A program made the translations under genes and the position numbers. A stretch of 38,520 nucleotides of DNA from Lachnospiraceae bacterium (lineage in GTDB: Bacteria; Bacillota; Clostridia; Lachnospirales; Lachnospiraceae). Position 1 is the stretch's first letter. Every line of letters starts with the position of its first letter. The notes below the pieces were generated by a model, which was not told where the DNA came from, made no database searches, and saw only the letters and a program-made list of their open reading frames with translations. The stretch is taken from the NCBI GenBank assembly GCA_009774145.1, contig VSND01000031.1, positions 6,983-45,502 of the forward strand. Reading direction: 5' to 3'. This document shows positions 15,796 through 25,025 of this stretch, one piece after another.

Positions 15796-17391
15796 TTATT
15801 TCAGGCAGTCCACAGCCGCTCTCTCGATGGGGAAGCCTGCCCGGTATCTGCAGATGAACTCATCAAATCCTTTTACATCCTCCGGATTCGGATCCATCTT
15901 TTCGCCCTCGTCGCCGCCGAAGACTTTCTGCTGCAGATAGTCCTCCAGCGTCTCGCCTGCATCCTTCTGGATCATATAGGATGCCAGCAGTGCGATTCCC
16001 CATGCGCCGCCTTCTCCTGCAGTCTTCATAACGGATACGGTCGCATCCATGGCGCCTGCCAGAATGCTCTGCCCGACCCCTTTGGTCTTAAAGAGACCGC
16101 CATGTCCGGTGATTCGGTCAACCGCCACCTTCTCTTCCTTCATCAGGATATCCAGCCCCACCTTCAGCGCGCCAAGAGAAGTGTAAAGGTTTGCCCGCAT
16201 AAAGTTTGCCAGATTAAATCTGCTGTCCGGCGTCCGTACGAACATGGGACGTCCTTCTTCAAAGCCCGTAATATGCTCTCCGGAGAAATAATTGTATGCC
16301 AGCAGTCCGCCGCAGTCCTTGTCCCCTTCCAGGGCCTTGTGATACAGAGTTCCGAACAGCTGATCCATATCCACATCCATACCGAAGCTCTCTGCAAACT
16401 CTTTAAAAATATTTACCCATGCATTCAGGTCCGAGGTACAGTTATTGCAGTGTACCATCGCCACTGCATCCCCGCTGGGCGTTGTCACCATGTCAATCTC
16501 TTCATGCACCTTCTCCAGAGCCTTCTCCAGAACGATCATGGCAAATACAGAGGTGCCTGCAGATACATTTCCCGTGCGCTGCTTCACGCTGTTGGTCGCA
16601 GCCATGCCGGTCCCGGCGTCACCCTCCGGCGGGCACAGCGGGCAGCCTGCCTGCAGCGTCCCGGTCGGATCGAGTTTCTTCGCACCCTCTGCCGTCAGGG
16701 TTCCTGCGTTGTCGCCGGCCACAAGCACTTTCGGAAGCAGATCCGCCACCTTCCACGGGAATCCTTTCGGAGCCACCAGCTCGTCAAACTTCCGGATCAT
16801 GGAAGCATAATAATCCTTTGTATCGGAATCAATGGGGAACATACCGGAAGCGCTTCCCACGCCCAGTACCTTCTCACCGGTCAGCTGCCAGTGAATATAG
16901 CCGTCCAGTGTTGTTATGAAATCCACATCCGGCACATGCGCTTCTCCGTTCAGAATCGCCTGGTACAGATGGGCGATGCTCCATCTCTGCGGGATATGGA
17001 ACTGAAATGCCTCTGTCAGCGCCTCGGAAGCCTCCTGCGTGATCGTATTACGCCAGGTGCGGAACGGAACCAGCAGCTCCCCTGCCCTGTCAAATGCAAG
17101 ATAGCCGTGCATCATCGCACTGAAGCCGATGGCTCCCAGCTTCTCCACTGCCACACCATACTGCTTCTGCACGTCTTCCGTCATCTTCTTATAGCAGTCC
17201 TGAAGCCCTGTCCAGATATCCTCCAGCGTATAGGTCCAGATCCCGTTCTCCAGACGGTTCTCCCAGTCATGGGCGCCGGATGCGATCGGTGTATTATTTT
17301 CATCTACCAGAACCGCTTTGATCCTGGTGGAACCAAATTCTATACCAAGCACCGCTTTCCCGCTTATGATCGTGTTTTTTACATCGCTCAT
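15796..17391 (-). CDS. FGGY-family carbohydrate kinase (probable ribulokinase/xylulokinase type)
   Basis: A 531-residue sugar kinase that transfers phosphate from ATP to a sugar in the cytoplasm. The N-terminal phosphate-binding strand-turn is GIEFGSTRIKAVLVDE. The sugar-binding region includes GFSAMMHGYLAFD and TLDGYIHWQLTGE. The C-terminal ATPase half has NVSAGTSVFAMIVLE and GHGGLFKTKGVGQ. The length and spacing fit the large FGGY subgroup often annotated in Clostridia as ribulokinase or xylulokinase. No isomerase, epimerase or transporter gene lies nearby to settle the substrate. The start is firm: AGGAGG lies upstream of the ATG, and a good promoter precedes it. Confidence 0.9.
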   Translation of the reverse strand: MSDVKNTIISGKAVLGIEFGSTRIKAVLVDENNTPIASGAHDWENRLENGIWTYTLEDIWTGLQDCYKKMTEDVQKQYGVAVEKLGAIGFSAMMHGYLAFDRAGELLVPFRTWRNTITQEASEALTEAFQFHIPQRWSIAHLYQAILNGEAHVPDVDFITTLDGYIHWQLTGEKVLGVGSASGMFPIDSDTKDYYASMIRKFDELVAPKGFPWKVADLLPKVLVAGDNAGTLTAEGAKKLDPTGTLQAGCPLCPPEGDAGTGMAATNSVKQRTGNVSAGTSVFAMIVLEKALEKVHEEIDMVTTPSGDAVAMVHCNNCTSDLNAWVNIFKEFAESFGMDVDMDQLFGTLYHKALEGDKDCGGLLAYNYFSGEHITGFEEGRPMFVRTPDSRFNLANFMRANLYTSLGALKVGLDILMKEEKVAVDRITGHGGLFKTKGVGQSILAGAMDATVSVMKTAGEGGAWGIALLASYMIQKDAGETLEDYLQQKVFGGDEGEKMDPNPEDVKGFDEFICRYRAGFPIERAAVDCLK

Positions 17392-17440
17392 GAAATAAAC
17401 CCTCCTGTTTTCACATCTTACTGACTGTGTTTCTCCCTAA

Positions 17441-17469
17441 ATGATACCATAGGAAGCACCCGATTTCAA
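17441..17469 (-). promoter_or_regulatory. Promoter of the FGGY kinase gene
   Basis: Minus-strand TTGAAA (17464-17469), a 17-nt spacer and TATCAT (17441-17446), about 50 nt before the start codon. Confidence 0.65.
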
Positions 17470-17556
17470 AGATATTTTGGAAGATTCATACGGTTTTAAG
17501 CAGTTTTCAGGCAAAACTACGTACATCTTTTACAAAACGGCTCCGCAGATGTATGT

Positions 17557-17865
17557 TTACAGCACCAGCAAAAGGATCTGTTCCGTCACAAATACTGCCA
17601 GACACGCCGCTGCAGCGACCATGACCAGACTCCTGTCCCGAAAGGCGAAGACCGCTGCCGCCGCCACGCCTGCAAGCGCGCTTATGACGCTCGCCGTTGC
17701 ATAGAGGATCGCCGGGAACGTCATGGCAGTCAGGCAGGTATACGGCACATAGTACAGAAACGAACGGATGTACCGGTTCTCTATCTTTTTTCGGAATACC
17801 GTCAGCGGGATCACGCGGATCAGATAGGTCACAAGCGCCATGACTCCAATATACAGATATATCAT
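17557..17865 (-). CDS. azlD: AzlD-family branched-chain amino acid transport subunit
   Basis: A 102-residue, very hydrophobic protein with about four membrane helices. The family start is YLIRVIPLTVFRKKIENRYI, followed by SFLYYVPYTCLTAMTFPAIL. AzlD is the small partner of AzlC; the pair exports branched-chain amino acids or their analogues in Bacillus. The start codon overlaps the azlC stop codon by one base (ATGA), a classic coupled pair. Confidence 0.93.
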   Translation of the reverse strand: MIYLYIGVMALVTYLIRVIPLTVFRKKIENRYIRSFLYYVPYTCLTAMTFPAILYATASVISALAGVAAAAVFAFRDRSLVMVAAAACLAVFVTEQILLLVL

Positions 17866-18575
17866 CAGCCATCCCCTCCTTCTTCCCGCACCGGAAAAAA
17901 CGCCGCTCCTGCAGCGGCGGCCGCCACGGTGCAGATAATGATCGATATTCCGGCAGAGATACCCGAAAACACAGGCAGATAATAAATCACACAGCTCATG
18001 AACGCCGCCAGAATGACGGCAAAGAACACCGGCCGGCTCTTTTTTGCCGCCGGTATCACAACGGCCATGAACATGCCGTACAGAGCCACGCTTAAAGCGC
18101 TGTTTACCGCCGCCGGAAGCATGCTGCCTGCAGCCGCCCCGCAGGCGGTTCCCCCGGTCCAGCCCAGAATCGGCAGCGCCTGAAGTCCGATCATATAGGG
18201 AAACGTCAGTTCCTTCCCGTGAGCCATGGCAACCGCAAAGATCTCATCTGTGTTGGCAAATGCAATCACCAGGCGCTGCCACATGGACACTTCACCGGAC
18301 AGCTTCTGAGACAGGGACAGACTCATCAGCGCATAGCGGAGGTTGATGATCAGCTGGGTCACTGCCATCTCCAGCAAAGCGCCTCCTGCGGCGATAATCT
18401 GAAGCCCTGCAAACTGTCCGGCGCTTGTCATATTTGTCAGGCTGGTCAGTGCAGCCTGAAAGATGGAAAGGCCGCCGCCCATGGCCATGATTCCAAAGCT
18501 GAAGCTTACGGAAAAATACCCCAGTGCAATCGGCACGCCATCCCTGCATCCATTTCGTATCTCTTCTTTTATCAT
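17865..18575 (-). CDS. azlC: AzlC-family branched-chain amino acid permease
   Basis: A 236-residue membrane protein with the AzlC hallmarks: GVPIALGYFSVSFSFGIMA near the N-terminus, then SLTNMTSAGQFAGLQ, and INLRYALMSLSLSQKL. About seven to eight hydrophobic segments are visible. It forms a coupled pair with azlD. The ATG is preceded by AGGA at a slightly long distance. Between this gene and the upstream GH13 gene lies a strong hairpin (18591-18643) that could form a leader structure. Confidence 0.94.
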   Translation of the reverse strand: MIKEEIRNGCRDGVPIALGYFSVSFSFGIMAMGGGLSIFQAALTSLTNMTSAGQFAGLQIIAAGGALLEMAVTQLIINLRYALMSLSLSQKLSGEVSMWQRLVIAFANTDEIFAVAMAHGKELTFPYMIGLQALPILGWTGGTACGAAAGSMLPAAVNSALSVALYGMFMAVVIPAAKKSRPVFFAVILAAFMSCVIYYLPVFSGISAGISIIICTVAAAAAGAAFFPVREEGGDG

Positions 18576-18590
18576 TTCTGTTTATCCTGT

Positions 18591-18643
18591 GTTCTGCGGC
18601 GTCTGAGGCAGATCTTTCGAAATCTGCAGACCGCACACAGAAC
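18591..18643. other. Strong imperfect hairpin upstream of azlC
   Basis: Nested inverted repeats: GTTCT/AGAAC outside, GCGG/CCGC next, and GCAGAT/ATCTGC around a TTTCGAA loop. A T-run follows only on the plus strand, where there is no gene, so a simple terminator for the GH13 gene is not supported. It may be part of the azlC leader. Confidence 0.5.
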
Positions 18644-18668
18644 CTGCCCCTTTTTCAGCTAACATGGA

Positions 18669-20765
18669 TCAGATTCTTCGCAGGATCATGGAGCATACGG
18701 GCGGAACCTTCAGATAAAGGATCCCCTTCTTCACTTCATAAGCCGCATCCCCCAGGCTGAAGCCGTTCTCCAGCGTCAGCATGAGCCGCTCCATGGAAGC
18801 TTCCCGCGGAACCTCTGCTTTCCATACCGGAATATTGATTTCCTTTTCTTCTCTTCCATTATTGACCACAACTACCATCTGGTTCTCATCATCAAACCGG
18901 CCGTAGCTTAAGAACTGGTAATCCAGTGTCAGAAAACGGACAGAACCGTGTGTCAATACCGGATTTTCTTTATGAATACAGATCGCTTCTTTATAGAAGG
19001 AAATCAGGCTCTGGTCCTCTTCCCCCCATGGATAGGTTCTCCGGTTGTCCGGATCTGTAAATCCGCAGACTCCGGCCTCATCGCCGTAGTAAAGCGTCGG
19101 CGCGCCCACCCATGTCATCTGTATCACAACTGCCTCGCGGAAAATTCCCTTGTTTACGCCAATCGAAGCAGCATCGGAACCCAGCTCTCCAACGCGCCCT
19201 GCCCTTCGGTTGGTTCTGGTCAGAAAGCGGGAATGATCATGGTTGGACAGCTCATTCATGGCTGTCTGCAGCGACGGTGCGCAGAAATTCGCCATATGAT
19301 GGATCATGGCATTTTTAAACGCCTGTGCATTTCCGTACATGTCTTCCCGGTATTCGTCGCTGTGCTTTTCCATGCCGGTCAGAAACCAGCTCACCGGTTC
19401 CATGAATGCATCATAATTCATCAGCGTATCCCACTGGTCTCCCCGCAGCCAGCTGTTGGCGTTGCCGTAATGCTCCGCCAGGATCAGTGCATCCGGGTTG
19501 GCCTCCTTGACCACCTTCCGAAACTTTCTCCAGAATTCGTGATTGTACTCCGATGAAAATCCCAGATCCGCAGCCACATCCAGCCGCCAGCCATCCACAC
19601 TGTAAGGCGGCTTGAGCCATTTTCTGGCAATATTCAGAATGTATTCCTCCAGTTCCGGAGACTGCTCGTAATACAGCTTCGGCAGCGTGTCGTGTCCCCA
19701 CCATCCGTCATAATATTCATTGTACGGCCATCCATGTTCATAATTGAATTTGAAAAAACTCCGGTAGGGGCTGTCCCCGGAAACATATGCGCCCTTTTCA
19801 TAGCCTTCCGTATGCTCATACAGGCGTTCTCTGTCCAGCCATTTGTTAAAGGAACCGCAGTGATTGAAGACGCCGTCCAGAATGATCTTCATTCCCCGCC
19901 GATGCACCTCTTCCACAAACTCTGCGAAAAACCGGTTGCTGGCCTCCAGATTCTTCTTATTGACCACCCGATGAATATATTTGCTGGCATGCGAATTATC
20001 ATTGTCTCCCTCGGGCAGACACTCTCCGCCGTCTTCCACGATCACGCCATAATGCGGGTCAATATAATCGTAATCCTGACTGTCATACTTATGATTGGAC
20101 GGCGAGACAAAGATCGGGTTCAGGTACAGCACCTCCACCCCCAGATCCTGCAGATAATCCAGCTTATCCCAGATGCCTTTAAGATCGCCTCCGTAAAAAT
20201 CACGGACATCCATGGGCTCCGGAAGCCGGTTCCAGTCCCGTACCCTGCGGACTCCTTCGTTAATGTAGATATATTCCCGGTCCTCCACGTCGTTGGAGGT
20301 ATCTCCGTTGCAGAATCTGTCCGTATAGATCTGATACATGATGGCGCCTTTCGCCCAGTCCGGCGTCTTAAATCCAGGCGCAATCTCAAAGGAATTGTAT
20401 TCCTGAAGATCCTTTGATACTCCCAGTTTATTATAAAAGCACTTCTGATTCCCCGTCCGGACTTCAAAAAAGTAATGAATCCGCTCTGCAAGCGGTTCTG
20501 TCGTATACGTATAGTAGTCAAAAACGCCTTTGCTGTATGCTTTCTTCATCTGTTTTCTCTCGCTTCCGCAGATGAAAAATACATAGTCCACGTTATCCAT
20601 CCAGGTGCGGAATTTGATCGTCACCCGGTCCCCAATCTCCGGTTCAAAAGGCGTCCGGTAATTCGCAGTCTCATCGCTGAACAAAGCCTTCCTGTTCAGC
20701 ACCGGCCTCATATTGATCGCATACTCTCTGGCACGCTTTGTCTGTACGATTTCATTAATGTCCAT
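18669..20765 (-). CDS. GH13-family alpha-glucan hydrolase (cytoplasmic neopullulanase/maltodextrinase-like)
   Basis: A 698-residue glycoside hydrolase with no signal peptide, so it probably acts on imported maltodextrins. An N-terminal beta domain of about 140 residues (immunoglobulin-like, as in neopullulanases) precedes the (beta/alpha)8 barrel starting GAIMYQIYTDRFCNGD. The catalytic set is intact: nucleophile D396 in DGWRLDVA, acid/base E431 in LILAEHYG, and transition-state stabiliser D510 in LSNHDHSR. DGVFNHCG is conserved region I. The C-terminal beta domain ends SMILRRI. The start follows AAGGG and a promoter at 20804-20832. The exact specificity (pullulan, cyclodextrin, maltodextrin) cannot be read from sequence alone. 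Confidence 0.93.
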   Translation of the reverse strand: MDINEIVQTKRAREYAINMRPVLNRKALFSDETANYRTPFEPEIGDRVTIKFRTWMDNVDYVFFICGSERKQMKKAYSKGVFDYYTYTTEPLAERIHYFFEVRTGNQKCFYNKLGVSKDLQEYNSFEIAPGFKTPDWAKGAIMYQIYTDRFCNGDTSNDVEDREYIYINEGVRRVRDWNRLPEPMDVRDFYGGDLKGIWDKLDYLQDLGVEVLYLNPIFVSPSNHKYDSQDYDYIDPHYGVIVEDGGECLPEGDNDNSHASKYIHRVVNKKNLEASNRFFAEFVEEVHRRGMKIILDGVFNHCGSFNKWLDRERLYEHTEGYEKGAYVSGDSPYRSFFKFNYEHGWPYNEYYDGWWGHDTLPKLYYEQSPELEEYILNIARKWLKPPYSVDGWRLDVAADLGFSSEYNHEFWRKFRKVVKEANPDALILAEHYGNANSWLRGDQWDTLMNYDAFMEPVSWFLTGMEKHSDEYREDMYGNAQAFKNAMIHHMANFCAPSLQTAMNELSNHDHSRFLTRTNRRAGRVGELGSDAASIGVNKGIFREAVVIQMTWVGAPTLYYGDEAGVCGFTDPDNRRTYPWGEEDQSLISFYKEAICIHKENPVLTHGSVRFLTLDYQFLSYGRFDDENQMVVVVNNGREEKEINIPVWKAEVPREASMERLMLTLENGFSLGDAAYEVKKGILYLKVPPVCSMILRRI

Positions 20766-20803
20766 TAATTATGTCCCTTCGCCTTAAAAACTGTTATTTA
20801 GTT

Positions 20804-20832
20804 ATCATATAGCATATGAGAAAACAATACAA
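20804..20832 (-). promoter_or_regulatory. Promoter of the GH13 gene
   Basis: Minus-strand TTGTAT (20827-20832), a 17-nt spacer and TATGAT (20804-20809), about 39 nt before the start codon. No CcpA site was recognised. Confidence 0.62.
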
Positions 20833-20872
20833 GGTTTTTCTGAAAAATTTATGGCACTTAAAAAAAGGCAGT

Positions 20873-20906
20873 AAAAAAGACAGCGGGGGTTCGTGCTGTC
20901 TTTTTT
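20873..20906 (-). terminator. ftsH-operon terminator
   Basis: 12-bp stem AAAAAAGACAGC / GCTGTCTTTTTT with a 10-nt loop. On the minus strand it ends in a U-run. It lies between the ftsH stop codon and the GH13 promoter. Confidence 0.85.
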
Positions 20907-21039
20907 AGGAGAAGGTATTTCTTGTTTCTTATGGGGTGTAGCAAAAACTATATAATGTATTGGGGGTTTTTACAGGTATTATAGTACCACATCTTCCCGA
21001 AGAAGTGTGCACAAACTTCACAAAAATCACTATCTGTTT

Positions 21040-22854
21040 TTAGCTATTCTGCACAAATAACCCTTCAAATTCCTCTCTTGTGATCTTCTCCTTCTCAAGA
21101 AGAAGCGCTGCACAGGAGTCCAGTACATCCCTGTGCTGCTCGATGAGTTTCTTCGCTTTGCCATAACATTCGTCCACGATCCGCTTCACTTCCGCATCGA
21201 TCTCACCGGCGATGGTCTCCCCATAGCTCCTCGTATGGGCAAGATCCCGTCCGATGAACACTTCCTCGCCGTCGTCGCCGTAATGGATCAGGCCCAGTCT
21301 GTCGGACATCCCGTATCTGGTCACCATGGAGCGCGCGATGGAAGTCGCCTGCTTGATATCCTGGGAAGCGCCGGTGGTAATGTCGTCAAAGACCAGCTCC
21401 TCCGCCACTCTTCCGCCCAGATCGACTACAATGTCCTGAAGCATTCTTCCTTTCGTGTTAAACATCTCGTCCTTTTCCGGAAGCGGCATGGTATAGCCTG
21501 CCGCGCCGACACCGGTCGGAATAATGGATACGGTATAGACCGGCCCCACATCCGGAAGCAGATGGAACAGAATCGCATGGCCCGCTTCATGATAGGCGGT
21601 GATCTTCTTCTCCTTCTCGGATATGACGCGGCTCTTCTTCTCCGCACCGATACCGACCTTAATAAAGGCCTTCCGGATATCCTCCTGTACCATATAGGCG
21701 CGGTCTTCCTTCGCCGCCATGATCGCAGATTCATTCAGAAGATTCTCCAGATCCGCGCCGGTAAAGCCTGCGGTCGTCTGTGCAATCTGATGCAGATCCA
21801 CATCATCGCCCAGCGGTTTATTCTTCGCATGGACCCTCAGAATCGCTTCCCGGCCCTTCACATCCGGTCTTCCCACGCCGATCTTCCGGTCAAATCTGCC
21901 CGGACGCATGATCGCCGGATCCAGAATATCGACCCGGTTGGTAGCCGCCATCACAATAATTCCCTCGTTGATGCCAAAACCGTCCATTTCCACCAGAAGC
22001 TGGTTTAATGTCTGTTCCCGTTCATCGTGTCCGCCTCCCATGCCGGTTCCGCGGCGTCTCGCCACGGCGTCGATCTCATCGATAAAGACGATGCAGGGCG
22101 CATTTCTCTTGGCATTGGCAAACAGGTCACGGACTCTCGAAGCACCCACGCCCACGAACATTTCCACAAAATCCGAACCGGAGATGCTGAAAAACGGTAC
22201 GCCCGCTTCCCCTGCCACCGCCTTGGCAATCAGCGTCTTGCCGGTTCCGGGCGGTCCCACAAGCAGAACGCCCTTGGGGATCCTTGCACCCACTTTCGTA
22301 TAACGCCCCGGGTTGCGCAGGAAATCCACGATCTCCTCCAACTCGCTCTTCTCTTCCTCCAGACCTGCCACATCTTTGAATCCGGTGGTTTTCTCCCCGC
22401 CGGAAGTCATCTGTGCATGGCTCTTCCCAAAATCCAGCATCCGGCTGTTGCTGCCGCCGTTGTTCCTGCCCATGGTCATGACGATGAAAAATATCATAAG
22501 CCCGCACAGGATCAGCGACATTCCATAAGTCTCGAAGAAGCCCGGCTCTTCCATCTGCAGGATTTCATATGTTAAACCTGCTGCTCTTAATGTCTGTTCC
22601 GCATCTGCCGTGTCCAGCACATAGGTTCTTCCCATGGAACCGTCCGCCAGATAATAGTTCACGGAGCCGGTCGGCGTCTCCTTATTCGGCTGAATGCTGG
22701 CTCCCGTAATCGCACCCTCTGAAACCATCTCTTCGAACTGCTGATACGTGTAGGTCGGCCTCTCCTGAAGCCTTCCTTCAAAAAACACAAGCACCAGACA
22801 GATCAGCACCAGAAATACCACATAGGTACTGAGTCCCTTCCATTGTCTGTTCAA
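21040..22854 (-). CDS. ftsH: ATP-dependent zinc metalloprotease FtsH
   Basis: A 604-residue membrane-anchored AAA+ protease. Two N-terminal transmembrane helices (residues about 8-24 and 108-126) flank a short extracytoplasmic domain. Walker A is GPPGTGKT (about residues 199-206), Walker B IVFIDEIDA, and the second region of homology NRVDILDPAIMRPGRFD. The zinc motif HEAGH is at residues 422-426. It degrades misfolded membrane proteins and short-lived regulators and is needed for sporulation in Bacillus. Translation starts at TTG 22854, with GGAGG 10 nt upstream; no better start exists. It is the last gene of the tilS-hpt-ftsH operon, 17 nt after hpt, and ends at a terminator. Confidence 0.98.
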   Translation of the reverse strand: MNRQWKGLSTYVVFLVLICLVLVFFEGRLQERPTYTYQQFEEMVSEGAITGASIQPNKETPTGSVNYYLADGSMGRTYVLDTADAEQTLRAAGLTYEILQMEEPGFFETYGMSLILCGLMIFFIVMTMGRNNGGSNSRMLDFGKSHAQMTSGGEKTTGFKDVAGLEEEKSELEEIVDFLRNPGRYTKVGARIPKGVLLVGPPGTGKTLIAKAVAGEAGVPFFSISGSDFVEMFVGVGASRVRDLFANAKRNAPCIVFIDEIDAVARRRGTGMGGGHDEREQTLNQLLVEMDGFGINEGIIVMAATNRVDILDPAIMRPGRFDRKIGVGRPDVKGREAILRVHAKNKPLGDDVDLHQIAQTTAGFTGADLENLLNESAIMAAKEDRAYMVQEDIRKAFIKVGIGAEKKSRVISEKEKKITAYHEAGHAILFHLLPDVGPVYTVSIIPTGVGAAGYTMPLPEKDEMFNTKGRMLQDIVVDLGGRVAEELVFDDITTGASQDIKQATSIARSMVTRYGMSDRLGLIHYGDDGEEVFIGRDLAHTRSYGETIAGEIDAEVKRIVDECYGKAKKLIEQHRDVLDSCAALLLEKEKITREEFEGLFVQNS

Positions 22855-22871
22855 AATCTCTTATCCTCCTG

Positions 22872-23399
22872 TTAATCAAATTCCACCACGCCAATATAAG
22901 GCAGGTTCCGATACAGCTGATCATAATCCAGTCCGTATCCTATGACAAACTTGTCTTCTATCTGAAATCCGGTATAATCCACATCCACATCCACGACACG
23001 TCTGGACGGCTTATCCAGAAGCGTACAGATCTTCAGACTTGCCGGATTTCTCTGGCTCAGCAGGTCCTTCAGATGGCTCAGAGTCCTTCCCGAGTCAATA
23101 ATATCCTCAATAATAATCACATCCCGGTCCGTGATCGCCATATCCAGATCTTTGGAAAGCTTCACCACTCCGCTGGATTTGGTCGCAGCGCCGTAGCTGG
23201 AACACTGCATGAAATCCATGATGACCGGTACAGTTATTCTTTTTGCCAGTTCGCAGGTAAAATATACACTTCCCTTTAAAATGCCGATCAGATAGACCTC
23301 CCTGCCCGCATAATCACGGCTGATCTGCTTTCCCAGCTCCTTGATCCGGTTATCCACTGCCGCTTCATCGATCATCACGTCAATATGGTGCTTCTCCAT
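22872..23399 (-). CDS. hpt: Hypoxanthine-guanine phosphoribosyltransferase
   Basis: A 175-residue purine salvage enzyme that makes IMP/GMP from hypoxanthine/guanine and PRPP. The PRPP-binding loop is VIIIEDIIDSGRTL, preceded by the flexible-loop region SSYGAATKSSG. The C-terminal purine-binding part has KFVIGYGLDYDQLYRNLPYIG. It overlaps the 3' end of tilS by 20 nt, with GGAGG inside tilS as ribosome binding site. The order tilS-hpt-ftsH is conserved across Firmicutes. Confidence 0.97.
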   Translation of the reverse strand: MEKHHIDVMIDEAAVDNRIKELGKQISRDYAGREVYLIGILKGSVYFTCELAKRITVPVIMDFMQCSSYGAATKSSGVVKLSKDLDMAITDRDVIIIEDIIDSGRTLSHLKDLLSQRNPASLKICTLLDKPSRRVVDVDVDYTGFQIEDKFVIGYGLDYDQLYRNLPYIGVVEFD

Positions 23400-24777
23400 C
23401 CTCTGTTCCTCCGTTCTCCTTCATCTGTACTTTCAGTATTGTCCTTGTCTGTTCTGTCACTTTGTAGTTCTCGCTGATCCGCAATCCCGTCACCCACAGG
23501 ATATGGCTTCCGTCTGCCAGAAGGATCCGACGACTGCGTTCCTCTCTTGGAACCTTGCAGTCTATAAAGAAATCCTTCAGCTTCTTGCGGATACCGCCGG
23601 AAAGCTCCAGATAGTCCCCCGGACGTCTGGTGCGCAGAACAAGGCTGTTTTTAATTTTATCATAATCAAACCACTTCGTATAGCAATTTACAGGAATTTT
23701 CCCAATTTTATCACATTTTTCTACCTGCAGGCAGAAATACGCGCCCATATAATGATATTCTTCACCAGGCACACAATATACCTCTTCTTCCTTCTTTTCC
23801 TGTCCATAGCCCTTCTTCAGAAGCAGTTCCTCATAGCCAAGCACTGCAAAATATCCTCCGGGAAGCGTCAGCCGGCTCCCCCGCCTGCCCTCCGCCAGGG
23901 CGCATACCTGCTCGATATGAACCGCTTCCAGATCCCGGCCGCCGCCCATGAGCTGCACCATGCATTTGCGCACCAGCAGTTTCTGTATGGCCGGATGCAT
24001 CCGGATAAACGGCTCCAGAAGAATTTCCAGGCCGTCCTCTCTCCTTCGGACGCTGCCCTCCCACCGTTTCTCAAGTTCCTCCTCCAGATATCCCTCGATC
24101 TCCAGCAGCTGTTTTGCGGTCTCTGCCATCCGCCGCACACTCCCCGGCCGGATCGCCTCCATCCCTGCCACGATCTGATGGCGGATCCGGTTTCTTGTAT
24201 ACGCCAGCTCCTGATTGGTGGAATCCTCCACCCACCCAATGCCCTGCTCCCGAAGCCATGCTTCGATCTCCTGTCTCTCCACACACAGAAACGGACGGAT
24301 ATACGGCAGCCGCACCGGCTCCATGCCCCGAAGGCCCCGAAGCCCGGTTCCGCGCATCAGATGAAACAGCATGGTTTCCGCCTGGTCATCCCGGTGGTGG
24401 GCAAGCGCCGCCCGGTCCGCGCCTCCTTTTTGAATCTCCTGTTCAAACGCGGCATACCTTACCAGCCGTCCGGCCTCCTCCATGCCGATTCCTCTCTGCT
24501 TTGCAAGCCCCGGCACATCCTTTCGGATGATCGTAAGCGGTATCTCGCGCGCCCGGCAGAATTCTTCGCAGAACACCTCGTCCCGCTCTGCCTCATCTCC
24601 CCGGATTCCATGGTTCACATGCAGCGCGCGCACCCGGATCCCATGTTCCCTTCCATATTCCCATAAAAGCTCCAGAAGCGCCGTCGAATCCGCTCCGCCC
24701 GAAAATCCCGCCAGAACCGTCATCCCAAAACTCACCATCTTCCAGCACTCCATGTATTCATATACTTTCCTTTTCAT
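23380..24777 (-). CDS. tilS: tRNA(Ile)-lysidine synthetase
   Basis: A 465-residue enzyme that modifies C34 of the AUA-reading tRNA-Ile with lysine and ATP. The N-type ATP pyrophosphatase P-loop is SGGADS at residues 26-31. LHVNHGIRGDEAERDE and AHHRDDQAETMLFHLMRGTGLRGLRGM are further TilS blocks. A C-terminal substrate-binding domain follows (TRRPGDYLELSGGIRKKLKDF). Its start lies about 45 nt downstream of the structured element at 24823-25008, so its mRNA leader, or the spoIIE read-through transcript, could carry that structure. The Shine-Dalgarno is AAGGA. Confidence 0.97.
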   Translation of the reverse strand: MKRKVYEYMECWKMVSFGMTVLAGFSGGADSTALLELLWEYGREHGIRVRALHVNHGIRGDEAERDEVFCEEFCRAREIPLTIIRKDVPGLAKQRGIGMEEAGRLVRYAAFEQEIQKGGADRAALAHHRDDQAETMLFHLMRGTGLRGLRGMEPVRLPYIRPFLCVERQEIEAWLREQGIGWVEDSTNQELAYTRNRIRHQIVAGMEAIRPGSVRRMAETAKQLLEIEGYLEEELEKRWEGSVRRREDGLEILLEPFIRMHPAIQKLLVRKCMVQLMGGGRDLEAVHIEQVCALAEGRRGSRLTLPGGYFAVLGYEELLLKKGYGQEKKEEEVYCVPGEEYHYMGAYFCLQVEKCDKIGKIPVNCYTKWFDYDKIKNSLVLRTRRPGDYLELSGGIRKKLKDFFIDCKVPREERSRRILLADGSHILWVTGLRISENYKVTEQTRTILKVQMKENGGTEDGEAPY

Positions 24778-24822
24778 CCGCTGTCCTTCTCCTGGTTATT
24801 GTAAAACATCTGCCGCTGTACA

Positions 24823-25008
24823 GCCCGCCATGGGAGGATGTTCTGGAAGACCCATTGAAGAGCGCCGGTCCTTAGGCGCGGTATTTTCGCGCCTTAGTAC
24901 CGCTGCTGCTCTTCACTAAGCGCAAGCGGGATTTGCGATGAGGGGGGGACCCACGCAGTGGGGAGAGTCCTGATCGCATGTCTGGAAGAACATTCTCCCA
25001 TGGCGGGC
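24823..25008. repeat. Structured palindromic element 1 (between spoIIE-type gene and tilS)
   Basis: A 186-nt element bounded by a 22-bp inverted repeat with one mismatch (24823-24844 and 24987-25008). Two hairpins lie inside. The first (24857-24914) has GAAGAGC/GCTCTTC at its base and a 15-nt stem CGGTCCTTAGGCGCG against CGCGCCTTAGTACCG. The second (24935-24977) has GCGATGAGG/CCTGATCGC, enclosing CCCAC/GTGGG. As RNA this folds into a multi-branch structure. It shares the junction motif CTGGnAGACC…AAGAGCG and the end GGCGGnCGTTC with element 2 at 28942-29126, so the two belong to one family. It could be a non-autonomous mobile repeat, a structured non-coding RNA, or an mRNA 3'/5' structure; no known RNA class was recognised. 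Confidence 0.8.
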
Positions 25009-25025
25009 GTTCGGACAGCCGTCCG

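Noticed and set aside
15733..17424. 563-codon plus-strand frame opposite the FGGY kinase gene
   Set aside because: It is the antisense reading of a clear sugar kinase with intact motifs and a strong ribosome binding site.
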